Shown: one piece after another, positions 7,039 through 14,568 of the stretch
Numbering within the stretch: the first letter of the stretch is position 1
Layout: every line of letters begins with the position of its first letter
Origin: Bacteroidales bacterium
GTDB lineage: Bacteria > Bacteroidota > Bacteroidia > Bacteroidales > Muribaculaceae
Assembly: GCA_900755985.1 (NCBI GenBank)
Contig: CAAEIL010000005.1
Span: 1 to 16,155, forward strand
DNA: 16,155 nt
Direction of reading: 5' to 3'
Program-made: the position numbers and the translations under genes
Notes under the pieces: model-generated
What the model saw: the letters and a program-made list of their open reading frames with translations, nothing else
The model's database searches: none
What the model was told of the DNA's origin: nothing

Positions 7039-7048
7039 ACACAGCGCC
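7031..7048 (+). other. Hairpin spanning the ugd stop codon
   Basis: GGCGCTG (7031-7037), loop AACA, CAGCGCC (7042-7048): a perfect GC-rich 7-bp stem with a tetraloop. The TGA stop (7036-7038) lies at the end of the left arm and the start of the loop. There is no T-tract after it, so it is more likely an mRNA stability or processing element than a full terminator. Confidence 0.6.
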
Positions 7049-7081
7049 ACCGCCGAACGTTAGATTTAGAAACGAAAGCTT

Positions 7082-8005
7082 ATGCCCAGTGTCTCAATCC
7101 TGACAACGACATACAACCGTGGCCACAAAATAGGCGGACTATATGATTCGCTTGTCAGCCAGTCGTGTCTCGATTTTGAATGGATTGTAGTCATAGACGG
7201 CTCGACCGACCAGACCGAGGAACTTGTCAGGGAGTGGAGTCGACAGGCGCCGTTTCCGATACGTCTCGTCGTCAAGGAAAACGGCGGCAAACATACGGCG
7301 CTTAACCGCGCCTTCGACATCATGCAGGGCGAATTTGCCGTCATTGTCGATGACGATGACATTATGCTGACCGACGCCGTGAAAAACATCGTAAGCCTGG
7401 GCAAGAAAACACTGCAAGTCCACAAAGAGGCACGGAAAAGCGCACAAAGTCCAATATGCGGCTTCGCAACGCCTGTGGTCCATTTCGACAGCAACCCAAT
7501 TACAACCGACACGCCCGATGATGGCACCGTCACCGAGTATATGACCCTACGCTACCGCACAAAAACTTTAGGCGACATAGCCGAAGTGTACCGCGTAAAA
7601 TATCTGCGGCAGTTCCGCTTCCCCGAATTCAGCGGCGAAAAGTTCTGCGGCGAAAACTACCTCTCAGCTTCACTGGCGCTTCATTTCCGCCTGATATGGT
7701 ATGACAAGCCGCTTTTCATGCGCGAATATCCTCCTGACGGACTATCCTCGAAATTCGTGCGTCTGATGATAGCTTCGCCTCACTGTGCAGCCACGCTTTA
7801 CAGCCTTCTGGCACGGCATCCCTTGCAGACCTTTAAAGGGCGCATCATCTCGATGACCACGTACTGGACATATATCATGTTCTCAAAACTGCCATGGCGC
7901 CTGCGCATCCAGCAGGTCGGCATAGCCTCCTTGCCATGCCTCATTCCGGCTGCCGCCCTGAGATTATATTACAAACTCAATCCCCATGCGTGGCCTCTGA
8001 CATAA
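7082..8005 (+). CDS. Glycosyltransferase family 2 (GT-A fold)
   Basis: The 307-residue protein begins with the GT2 signature SVSILTTTYNRGHKI and continues to VVIDGSTDQTEELV, the nucleotide-sugar binding loop (usual form DDGSxD). The metal-binding acidic run is D90-D93 in VIVDDDDIM. The second half has an acceptor-side region with GEKFCGENYL and a hydrophobic C-terminus, without clear multiple membrane spans, so it is likely cytoplasmic or membrane-associated. It would transfer a sugar from a nucleotide donor to an unknown acceptor. Its place after ugd makes UDP-glucuronate a possible donor, but donor choice cannot be read from sequence. The start at 7082 puts the signature at residue 3, usual for this family. 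The next gene follows after 41 bp on the same strand. Confidence 0.92.
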   Translation: MPSVSILTTTYNRGHKIGGLYDSLVSQSCLDFEWIVVIDGSTDQTEELVREWSRQAPFPIRLVVKENGGKHTALNRAFDIMQGEFAVIVDDDDIMLTDAVKNIVSLGKKTLQVHKEARKSAQSPICGFATPVVHFDSNPITTDTPDDGTVTEYMTLRYRTKTLGDIAEVYRVKYLRQFRFPEFSGEKFCGENYLSASLALHFRLIWYDKPLFMREYPPDGLSSKFVRLMIASPHCAATLYSLLARHPLQTFKGRIISMTTYWTYIMFSKLPWRLRIQQVGIASLPCLIPAAALRLYYKLNPHAWPLT

Positions 8006-8046
8006 AACATCATGGTCCGCAACAACAACAATTCAATACAAAAGAA

Positions 8047-8586
8047 ATGTTTATAGCATCACAGAAACGCAAAGAAAACATCGCCGAATATCTGATATAT
8101 ATGTGGCAGATCGAGGACATAATACGAGCCTCGGGGCTTGATATAGACAAACTTCAACAGACCGTCATCGACCCTTCGCCGCTGACCTCGGAACAGAAAA
8201 AAGAGCTGCGTCAGTGGTACGAATCGCTCATAGACATGATGCGCCGCGAAGAAGTCAGTACATCGGGACACCTCCAGATTAACCGGAACACACTCTCGCA
8301 ACTTGTCGACATGCACCGACAACTTCTTGCCGATCCAAAGGAGACTGAATATCAGGCACAGTTCTACAAGACGCTTCCATTTATCGTCGAACTCCGCGCC
8401 AAGGCCGGTGGCTATCAATCCGGCGAAATCGAGACATGCTTCAACGCACTTTACGGACTCCTGCTGATGCGTCTTCAGCACAAAACGGTATCGCCCGAGA
8501 CACAGAGCGCCTTCGACCATATAGCACGTCTGTTGGCTATGCTTGCCGCTAAATTCCACGAAAAAGAAAACAAACCCGAAGATTAA
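8047..8586 (+). CDS. DUF4924 family protein
   Basis: The 179-residue product begins MFIASQKRKENIAEYLIYMWQ, which I recognise as the N-terminus of the DUF4924 family found in Bacteroidota. It is hydrophilic, rich in Gln, Glu, Lys and Leu, and looks mostly helical; no signal peptide or membrane segment is seen. The function of the family is not known to me. The frame stays open upstream to 7894, but that part overlaps the glycosyltransferase gene and reads unlike protein; the ATG at 8047 gives the family N-terminus and a 41-bp gap after the previous stop. It is the last gene of the plus-strand cluster. The gene could be an unrelated passenger of the glycan genes. Confidence 0.88.
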   Translation: MFIASQKRKENIAEYLIYMWQIEDIIRASGLDIDKLQQTVIDPSPLTSEQKKELRQWYESLIDMMRREEVSTSGHLQINRNTLSQLVDMHRQLLADPKETEYQAQFYKTLPFIVELRAKAGGYQSGEIETCFNALYGLLLMRLQHKTVSPETQSAFDHIARLLAMLAAKFHEKENKPED

Positions 8587-8652
8587 AAGCCGGTTCTTTG
8601 ACTTCTTTAGGTATTTTTGTGTTATAGGCCCAGCGTAAAAATTGAGCCTCCG

Positions 8653-9024
8653 TTATTTCATGAACATCAGGTAGACGGCGCCGATCAGGAGAATGAACGC
8701 GGCAATGTGATTCCAGCGCAGGGCCTCACCTTCAAAACAAAATACTGCAATGATTGTGAATACAGTAAGTGTCACAGCTTCCTGTATCACTTTAAGCTGC
8801 ATAAGCGAGAAAGGTCCTCCGTTTCCGCTGTACCCTATGCGGTTTGCCGGAATCATAAAAGAGTACTCGGCCAAAGCTATTCCCCATGACATTATTATCA
8901 CGGCCCACAGCGGCCAATTAGAGGTCACGCCCATGCGCTGAAGTTTAAGATGGCCGTACCATGCAAATGTCATAAAAAGATTGGATACAACAAGGAGCAA
9001 TATCGTGGTAAGTGTAGCAGGCAT
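8653..9024 (-). CDS. DMT-type membrane protein, DUF486 family
   Basis: The 123-residue protein has four hydrophobic segments and the DUF486 pattern: FMTFAWYGHLK in the first helix region, SWGIALAEYSFMIPANRIGY in the middle, QLKVIQEAVTL leading to the third helix, and GEALRWNHIAAF before the last. The family is counted with small drug/metabolite transporter-like proteins, but I know of no established substrate. It lies 43 bp downstream of the amide hydrolase gene on the same strand with no exact -7 box between, so the two may be cotranscribed. The 3' end faces the DUF4924 gene 66 bp away; no clear terminator is visible in that gap. Confidence 0.9.
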   Translation of the reverse strand: MPATLTTILLLVVSNLFMTFAWYGHLKLQRMGVTSNWPLWAVIIMSWGIALAEYSFMIPANRIGYSGNGGPFSLMQLKVIQEAVTLTVFTIIAVFCFEGEALRWNHIAAFILLIGAVYLMFMK

Positions 9025-9067
9025 TTTAATAAATGTATTGACAAAGAGTTAACGGATAAATTTGTAG

Positions 9068-10138
9068 TCAATGACCATAGCGCCGGTATTCCTTCTGTGA
9101 TAGTTTACGTTCGGCAGCCATCTTCGAGCGCAGATAGCGCAAGTCGACATAACGCTTTCCGCTTCCGCGCTTTATATCAAATGCTTTAGACTTATCCTTA
9201 AAAGTTTCGATGCAAGCTTTTGAGCGAAAGCCTTTTTCGGTAGGCCGCAAATCTTCAGGGACAGAGTCGACGGTGACTGCACGAACATGCGATACGGGAG
9301 GATAACCGATGACAGTCCACATTATGCAGTCGGCGGGGTCAGAGCCGAGATTAACACCCTCGATAACGACCGAGGCCGACGTGATGTGACGCGGAATAAA
9401 GTCCTGGTCAACGGCATAGGTGTATGAAGTATCACTTTCAAAATCCCTCCCTAACAATGAATGATAAAACGACTTAGAACACACCTCGGTCAATAATTCG
9501 GGGGTTATGCTGTGTGTGCGCACTGCCTCGGCTGTCAGATGCTGTGCGTTGTTAAAGCGTATGTATCCCATGCCGTCGCTGTCGTTTCCGGTAAACGAAT
9601 AATTGGTGCGGATAAGCACGTCATCATCGGTGTCCTTGAGATAAAATGGAGTGTAACGGTAGTCATCGCACTCGAAGTAAGCTCCATTGCCCTCGGCGTC
9701 GATAACGCCGAAATTGGCCTGTACGCCGAGCGGTTTAGGCAATGTGTCCAGCAACTGTCTGAAATCATCGACTGTCCGGCAAACCTGCAGTGCCCGCGAC
9801 ATGACAAAACCTTCGCGGTCCTTAAACTTTGCGGTATCAGGGGCAAGATTGTACGACGCGGTATTCATTATAGCAAAGCCTTGGTCGTTCATACCTATCC
9901 AGGCTTCGTTCAACGCCGAATCACCGGCATTGAAAAGAGCTACGTATCCAAAGGTGCCGTCCTTGGCCGGAATTCGCTCAACAAAATTCTGCAAAGTTCC
10001 CGTATCGCGATTTTTCCACAATAGGGGCCGTCCGTTCTTCGACGCCTTCGAGCCGACAATCATCGATGTGCACGCGCCAACATAAAACCATGCGGTCGCG
10101 AGTACTCCAAATGTCAATATTATTCGTCTTATTTTCAT
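9068..10138 (-). CDS. Exported Ntn-type amide hydrolase (C45 / choloylglycine hydrolase-like)
   Basis: From the ATG at 10136-10138 the product has 356 residues with a signal peptide: basic MKIRR, a hydrophobic core, and VGA directly before C23. The residues after it, CTSMIVGSKASKNGRPLLWKNRD, have the layout of N-terminal-nucleophile hydrolases of the C45/linear amide C-N hydrolase superfamily: Cys nucleophile first, then an RN.D-type motif (here KNRD). EAWIGMNDQGFAIMN and the NFGVIDAEGNGAYFE region also fit. Such enzymes hydrolyse or transfer acyl groups at amide bonds, as in bile-salt or penicillin-type substrates; this substrate is unknown. Choosing a start 11 codons further upstream (10171) would add residues before the signal peptide and overlap the predicted promoter, so I prefer 10138. 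The DUF486 gene follows on the same strand. Confidence 0.85.
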   Translation of the reverse strand: MKIRRIILTFGVLATAWFYVGACTSMIVGSKASKNGRPLLWKNRDTGTLQNFVERIPAKDGTFGYVALFNAGDSALNEAWIGMNDQGFAIMNTASYNLAPDTAKFKDREGFVMSRALQVCRTVDDFRQLLDTLPKPLGVQANFGVIDAEGNGAYFECDDYRYTPFYLKDTDDDVLIRTNYSFTGNDSDGMGYIRFNNAQHLTAEAVRTHSITPELLTEVCSKSFYHSLLGRDFESDTSYTYAVDQDFIPRHITSASVVIEGVNLGSDPADCIMWTVIGYPPVSHVRAVTVDSVPEDLRPTEKGFRSKACIETFKDKSKAFDIKRGSGKRYVDLRYLRSKMAAERKLSQKEYRRYGH

Positions 10139-10159
10139 TATTCGGTACTTAAACAAGCA

Positions 10160-10167
10160 CAAAGTTA
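10160..10167 (-). promoter_or_regulatory. Candidate -7 box for the amide hydrolase gene
   Basis: On the minus strand this reads TAACTTTG, an exact TAnnTTTG match 21 bp before the preferred start at 10138. A TTTG at 10187-10184 is too close (16 bp) for a good -33 box. It shares a 104-bp intergenic region with the divergent thioesterase promoter. Confidence 0.45.
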
Positions 10168-10211
10168 CCATTTTTTACATGCCCAAAGACATAATTTCCG
10201 AATTTTTTGAC

Positions 10212-10219
10212 TAATTTTG
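10212..10219 (+). promoter_or_regulatory. Candidate -7 box for the thioesterase gene
   Basis: TAATTTTG matches TAnnTTTG 23 bp before the ATG at 10243. No TTTG lies at the expected -33 distance. It faces away from the hydrolase -7 box about 45 bp to the left. Confidence 0.45.
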
Positions 10220-10242
10220 TTACTCATTTTTTTTGAAAGCCA

Positions 10243-10650
10243 ATGGATACAAAAGAATACGCATTTGTGCTTGAGATGGAGGTACGCGACTACGAAATCG
10301 ACTATCAGGGCATAGTCAACAACGCCAACTACCTGCACTATATGGAACATACCCGTCATGAATTTTGTCGGCGCGCCGGTTTGACTTTCGGCGAGATGCA
10401 CCGCCATGGCATAGATCCGGTGCTCGCAAAACTCGAAATCGAATACCGCCATCCGCTGCATATCGGCGACAGTTTTGTCAGCTGCCTTAACATCAGTCGC
10501 CGGGGACCTAAGTTCTGCTTTCATCAGGATATTTACCTGAAGGACGGCACGCCGGTTATAAAAGCCTTGGCAACGATTGCATGTATCGAAAACGGCTGCC
10601 TGACACGTGGCGATGTTCTGGCCGAAACATTCGGCGACTATATAAAATGA
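10243..10650 (+). CDS. Acyl-CoA thioesterase, 4HBT (YbgC/FadM-like) hotdog family
   Basis: The 135-residue protein has the hotdog thioesterase signature near its N-terminus: VRDYEIDYQGIVNNANYLHYMEHTR, in which D20 in the EIDYQGIV segment fits the family's catalytic Asp. The rest, IEYRHPLHIGDSF and the strand-rich C-terminal half, also fits. Single-domain proteins of this size usually form tetramers in the cytoplasm and hydrolyse acyl-CoA or 4-hydroxybenzoyl-CoA type thioesters; the natural substrate here is unknown. The gene is divergent from the hydrolase gene and lies 150 bp before dprA. A 6-bp hairpin, GCGCTT (10728-10733) with AAGCGC (10745-10750), follows it without a T-tract, so any terminator is weak. 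Confidence 0.9.
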   Translation: MDTKEYAFVLEMEVRDYEIDYQGIVNNANYLHYMEHTRHEFCRRAGLTFGEMHRHGIDPVLAKLEIEYRHPLHIGDSFVSCLNISRRGPKFCFHQDIYLKDGTPVIKALATIACIENGCLTRGDVLAETFGDYIK

Positions 10651-10800
10651 CCGTTCAATGCCTCGCCGAAAGCCCGGATAACTCCCTTGGCAACTGACAT
10701 CTAAACAAATCTGACGGCCTGCATCCGGCGCTTCTAAGCATTACAAGCGCACTACCCTGTCGGCAATCTTTTTAATTATCTTTACATAACTGACACAGAC

Positions 10801-11937
10801 ATGAATCCCGGCACAGACGACAATCTGCTTTACCGCATAGCATTCTCTATGATACGTGGATGCAACTATGGCACGGCTCGGAAAATGCTGTCGTTACTTG
10901 CCGATGAAAAAGCGTTTTTTACACTCAGTGACAACGAATTGCACAACATCCTTAATGTACGCAACGACATCGTCACCACAGAGTATCGCCACAAGCTGCT
11001 CGAAAAAGCCGAGGCCGAACTTAAATTTGTACGCCACAGCGATATACATCCCGTATTCTTCAACGACCCGGATTATCCCCGCAATCTCACCAACTGCGAA
11101 GACGGTCCAGCCGTACTCTATACCCTGGGTAATTGTGACCTGAGCGCACGCAAGATACTGTCGATAGTGGGCACACGCCGTGCAACAGCTTACGGCATAG
11201 ACATGACGCAACGCATAGTGGCCGGTCTGGCCGCCGAATACGGCGACGGCATTGTCATTGTCAGCGGTCTGGCCTACGGTATTGACGTTGCCGCTCACCG
11301 TGCCGCACTCGCCGAGGGCGTTCCGACAATAGCGGTGACCGCACATCCGCTCAACACCATTTATCCGGCGGCGCACCGCAGTGTCGCTGTCGAAATACTT
11401 CATCGTAATGGCGCTCTCATCACCGAGTATCCTACATCGAGCGTAGTTCACCGAAGCAACTTTCTGCAACGCAACCGCATAATAGCCGGGATATCAGACG
11501 CCACACTTGCCGTCGAGTCGGACGACAAAGGAGGCTCGCTTGTCACAGCGTCTATCGCCAATGCCTACGAGCGGGACGTATTCGCTGTTCCGGGACGTAC
11601 GACAGACCGGTATAGCCGTGGTGCCAACCGTCTTATCGCCACCAACCGCGCCGTCATGGCCCGCGATGCCGATGACATCATCAACGCCATGCGGTGGGAA
11701 AGACGACCCACCGAAGGACAGCAGGGCACGCTGAATCTCGAACTCTCCGAACTGCAGCTCAAAACCATACAGTGCATCCGCGAGAATCCCGAATTTACCG
11801 TTAACGAGATTTCGCGCACGCTGGCGATTTCCTATTCCGAGCTGACAACAGTCTTGTTCGAGCTTGAGATGTCCGACCTTATTGTCACTATTCCCGGCAA
11901 CAGATACATGCTGACGGCCTTGGCCACCGATGTCTGA
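10801..11937 (+). CDS. dprA: DNA-processing protein DprA
   Basis: The 378-residue protein has the DprA/Smf Rossmann-like domain: VGTRRATAYG from residue 123, SGLAYGIDVAAH from 155, the ESDDKGGSLVTA segment from 239, and VPGR at 263-266 followed by the GANRLI region. About 100 residues precede it as an N-terminal helical domain, and the C-terminus (about 310-375) looks like the winged-helix DML1-type domain. DprA binds single-stranded DNA that enters the cell and loads RecA; it is widespread and does not by itself prove natural competence. No com gene is present in the window. Only a weak -7-like TATCTTTA (10777-10784) precedes it. The ATG at 10801 gives the normal length. Confidence 0.95.
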   Translation: MNPGTDDNLLYRIAFSMIRGCNYGTARKMLSLLADEKAFFTLSDNELHNILNVRNDIVTTEYRHKLLEKAEAELKFVRHSDIHPVFFNDPDYPRNLTNCEDGPAVLYTLGNCDLSARKILSIVGTRRATAYGIDMTQRIVAGLAAEYGDGIVIVSGLAYGIDVAAHRAALAEGVPTIAVTAHPLNTIYPAAHRSVAVEILHRNGALITEYPTSSVVHRSNFLQRNRIIAGISDATLAVESDDKGGSLVTASIANAYERDVFAVPGRTTDRYSRGANRLIATNRAVMARDADDIINAMRWERRPTEGQQGTLNLELSELQLKTIQCIRENPEFTVNEISRTLAISYSELTTVLFELEMSDLIVTIPGNRYMLTALATDV

Positions 11938-12016
11938 TTAGGGCCTTCCCACTCAACACTACTGCTTTTTTTGTTGTTTAATAGATATTACGACTAACAA
12001 TTTAATACCAGAATCC

Positions 12017-12895
12017 ATGTCCGAAAAGAAAATCATTCCACCGTCCGAGCTTATCATCAACAGCGACGGTTCAGTATTTCACTTGCACCTTAAACCCGAA
12101 CAGCTGACTGACCGCATAATCCTCGTAGGCGACCCGGCCCGCGTAAATATGGTGGCCGAATTTTTTGACACTCGCACTTTCGAAGTCTCATCGCGCGAGT
12201 TCCATACCATAGGAGGCACGTACAAAGGCAAGCCTATAATGTGCCTGAGCCATGGCATCGGCCCCGACAACATCGACATTGTCATCACCGAACTTGACGC
12301 GTTGGCCAACGTAGACTTCACAACCCGCGAAGTCAAAGACAAAAAACGCGTTCTCACCATGGTGCGTATAGGTACATCGGGAGCACTCCAACCCGAGCTA
12401 ATTCTGGGAACACCTGTCATAGCCGAGCGCTCGATTGGCTTTGACGGCGTCCTCAACTATTATGCAGGCCGCAACAGCGTCGCCGACCTCGAATTCGAAA
12501 AAGCCTTGTGCGAACATACCGACTGGAATCCCCTCTGGGCCGCTCCCTATGTCGTTCCGGCTGACCCCGAACTTGTCGAGCAAATTGGCCGTGACGACAT
12601 GGTGCGCGGCAACACTATCTCGGCAGTCGGATTCTATGGACCGCAGGGCCGTGAAGTACGCATGCCGCTGGCTAATCCCAATCTTAACCGCACAATCGAA
12701 GAATTTGAATATCATGGACGCCGCGTCACCAACTACGAGATGGAATCGGCTCCGCTTCAGGGTCTTGGCAAACTGATGGGCCACCGTTGCATGACAGTGT
12801 GCTCGATAATCGCCAACCGCTTCACCGAGGTTTCAAACCCCAACTACAAAAACGGCATCCGGGACCTCATCGAGACTGTACTCGAGCGCATCTGA
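12017..12895 (+). CDS. udp: Nucleoside phosphorylase, uridine phosphorylase-like
   Basis: The 292-residue enzyme belongs to the PNP/UDP phosphorylase superfamily. It has the phosphate-binding GDPARV motif near residue 38, SHGIGPDNIDIVI (from about residue 77), RIGTSGALQPEL, and NYEMESAPL, the ribose-binding Glu region. The loop with FYGPQGREVR keeps Q210 and R212, the pair that reads uracil in uridine phosphorylases (Q166 and R168 in E. coli Udp), so a pyrimidine nucleoside such as uridine is the likely substrate (by-eye alignment). It would split uridine to uracil and ribose 1-phosphate in the cytoplasm. The gene lies 79 bp after dprA with no exact promoter match between, so it may be read from its own weaker promoter or with dprA. 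A hairpin follows it. Confidence 0.9.
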   Translation: MSEKKIIPPSELIINSDGSVFHLHLKPEQLTDRIILVGDPARVNMVAEFFDTRTFEVSSREFHTIGGTYKGKPIMCLSHGIGPDNIDIVITELDALANVDFTTREVKDKKRVLTMVRIGTSGALQPELILGTPVIAERSIGFDGVLNYYAGRNSVADLEFEKALCEHTDWNPLWAAPYVVPADPELVEQIGRDDMVRGNTISAVGFYGPQGREVRMPLANPNLNRTIEEFEYHGRRVTNYEMESAPLQGLGKLMGHRCMTVCSIIANRFTEVSNPNYKNGIRDLIETVLERI

Positions 12896-12933
12896 CGTTC
12901 ACAGGAATCAACGATATGCCATTTTGACGTATT

Positions 12934-12970
12934 CAGCGCCTGTCTGACCGCAAAGTCAATACAGGCGCTG
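12934..12970. terminator. Shared hairpin between convergent udp and MFS genes
   Basis: CAGCGCCTGT (12934-12943) pairs perfectly with ACAGGCGCTG (12961-12970). Inside, TGAC (12945-12948) can pair with GTCA (12955-12958). It lies 38 bp after the udp stop and 12 bp from the MFS stop. T-tracts are poor on both sides (TCTTGTGT on plus), so it is probably a bidirectional terminator of modest quality. Confidence 0.65.
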
Positions 12971-12982
12971 TCTTGTGTCCGC

Positions 12983-14233
12983 TTATTTGCTTTCAAGGTC
13001 GGCCGGAAGCCGATAAGAAGCAAGAGCAAAAAACAAAACGAAAGCGGCAACAATGATATTGACGACAGCCGTCGAGTGCAATATATTACCCAGACCGACC
13101 AGCGGCGATACCGTAGCGCCGACTATATATCCCGCAAGGCCAATGATGGCTGCGGCTTTGCCGGCCTGCGCACGGCCTTCGTTCATGGCAAGTGTATTCG
13201 AAGTGGCAAAAATCATTCCCAAAGCAAATAACATTATGACACAGCCGGCATCGTAAGCCCACATGTTGTTGACAAAGAACAGAACAAAAGCTGTAATCAG
13301 AACGCCTGTCACGGCTATAATGGATCCAATGAGTGCCGCTTTCTTATACGGCTTGAAACGCAGCGAAGTCAGCGACCCGGCGGCCATAAACAATGCATTG
13401 ACGCCAATGAGTATACCATAGTTACTCTGAGACATACCGAAGTGAGTCTGCAAGATGAAAGGCGAAGATGATATATAGGCAAACAACAGGCCGAGTCCGG
13501 TACCTTTCAACATCACATGAATCATGAAAGGCTTGGCACGAAACAACTGGCCGTAATCGAGGAATGACCTCAAAATCGTACCTTTTGACCGTCGCCCCGG
13601 AGCAAGCGATTCTTTGGACATCAATGACATAACTATGAGAATGAGGGCAAATGCCGCAAGAGCAAGAAAGATGGATTTCCAACCCCAATCGTCTGCCAGG
13701 AAACCGCCGATTACAGGCGCTGAGGCCGGGGCAATGCCATTGATAGCTCCTACAAGTGCCATCAGCTTGGCAAGGTCACGCCCCGAATATATATCGGCAG
13801 GAATAGTCTTGGCAAGAAAATATCCCGCCGAGGCTCCGACACCTTGGAAAAACCGACAGATATTGAAAACATGTATCGTAGGCGAGAACACGCTGACAAC
13901 AGACGCGACAATAAACACGGCAGTGGCTATGATAAGCGGTGACTTGCGGCCGTATTTATCGCTTACAGGCCCAAGGACCATCTGGCCTACACCGAGACCA
14001 AGCATGCCGAGCGTGAGGCCAAGCTGAGACACCGACGCCGAACATCCGAAAAACCGGCACATTGAAGGCAGAGCCGGTGTATACATGTCGTTGACAAACG
14101 AACCCTGTGCGCTGAGCAAAACAAGAAATACTACTAAAAAAACATAACGGCCTTTCGAGCCCGCAATAGCGCGCGCCAAAGCCGATACCATACCATTGTC
14201 ACCAGATGGACTTGTCTTTGTGTTGTAAGACAT
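12983..14233 (-). CDS. MFS exporter, Bcr/CflA drug-resistance family
   Basis: The 416-residue protein has about twelve hydrophobic segments. The loop after TM2 carries the MFS motif GPVSDKYGRKSPLI, and TM1 has the acidic/Pro pattern DMYTPALPSM typical of Bcr/CflA proteins, followed by the FFQGVGAS and GIAPASAPVIGG segments of TM4-TM5. These inner-membrane proton antiporters export drugs, sulfonamide-like compounds or cysteine; the substrate here is unknown and no resistance claim is made. A hydrophilic N-terminal tail of about 28 residues precedes TM1; Met15 is an alternative start that would still keep all helices. The gene lies 335 bp downstream of pgk on the same strand, with a leader whose promoter I cannot place. 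Confidence 0.92.
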   Translation of the reverse strand: MSYNTKTSPSGDNGMVSALARAIAGSKGRYVFLVVFLVLLSAQGSFVNDMYTPALPSMCRFFGCSASVSQLGLTLGMLGLGVGQMVLGPVSDKYGRKSPLIIATAVFIVASVVSVFSPTIHVFNICRFFQGVGASAGYFLAKTIPADIYSGRDLAKLMALVGAINGIAPASAPVIGGFLADDWGWKSIFLALAAFALILIVMSLMSKESLAPGRRSKGTILRSFLDYGQLFRAKPFMIHVMLKGTGLGLLFAYISSSPFILQTHFGMSQSNYGILIGVNALFMAAGSLTSLRFKPYKKAALIGSIIAVTGVLITAFVLFFVNNMWAYDAGCVIMLFALGMIFATSNTLAMNEGRAQAGKAAAIIGLAGYIVGATVSPLVGLGNILHSTAVVNIIVAAFVLFFALASYRLPADLESK

Positions 14234-14568
14234 AATATGATTAATACATTATTATATAGATAAAAAACGTCCGTCACCCGACAAAAGTTTATCATTCACC
14301 CAAATCCCGTGTATACAGACGTTGAAGCTGACGCCACTTTTATAGACCGCTATGGTCTTTCCTCAACTTGCAAAAAATTTGTTCGTAAACACCGAGCCCT
14401 TCCGTTAAAAATTTTGTGGGTACGAATATTTGACTATACCGCCTATTTATGCACTTTTTTAAAATATCACGACAGCAAACGCATTGACGTTTGCTGCCGT
14501 ATTTTTTTGTGTGCACGGACCGAGTCAGCTCTTAACGTGCTACCCTGAGTCCGGGTGATATCGTATTA
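14234..14568. other. Intergenic region between pgk and the MFS gene (335 bp)
   Basis: The region lies between two minus-strand genes. It holds the hairpin at 14469-14508 and AT-rich stretches, with no exact TAnnTTTG box that I can find on either strand. A plus-strand frame at 14309-14548 encodes 79 residues, Phe/Cys/Arg-rich and unlike known proteins; it runs through the hairpin and is probably chance. A minus-strand promoter for the MFS gene should lie here but is not recognisable. Confidence 0.55.
14469..14508 (+). terminator. Terminator-like hairpin with a T7 tract on the plus strand
   Basis: CAGCAAACG (14473-14481) pairs perfectly with CGTTTGCTG (14488-14496) around CATTGA. After one mismatch, ACG (14469-14471) pairs with CGT (14498-14500). 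A then seven T follow on the plus strand. On the minus strand the hairpin is followed only by GTGATATTTT. It probably ends pgk transcription on the minus strand, about 70 bp after the pgk stop, but its best poly-U is on the plus strand, where no clear gene precedes it. Confidence 0.75.

Noticed and set aside
7894..8046. In-frame N-terminal extension of the DUF4924 gene
   Set aside because: It overlaps the glycosyltransferase gene in another frame and lacks family similarity; the ATG at 8047 gives the DUF4924 N-terminus.
8012..8056. 14-codon open frame overlapping the DUF4924 start
   Set aside because: It is very short and Asn-rich from a CAA/AAC run; translation coupling is possible but nothing in the sequence supports it.
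10139..10171. Upstream start for the amide hydrolase, adding 11 residues
   Set aside because: It would place the -7 box inside the coding region and put extra residues before a normal signal peptide.
10728..10750. Hairpin GCGCTT/AAGCGC as thioesterase terminator
   Set aside because: The stem is only 6 bp with an 11-base loop and no adjoining T-tract, so it was not listed as a terminator.
10894..11469. 191-codon minus-strand open frame
   Set aside because: It is antisense to the conserved DprA core and has no recognisable motif.
10801..11937. DprA as a sign of a competence or DNA-defence island
   Set aside because: dprA is a common housekeeping-context gene in Bacteroidota and no competence or defence genes adjoin it.
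14309..14548. 79-codon plus-strand open frame between the MFS gene and pgk
   Set aside because: It crosses the strong hairpin and T-tract, has odd composition and no promoter or motif support.
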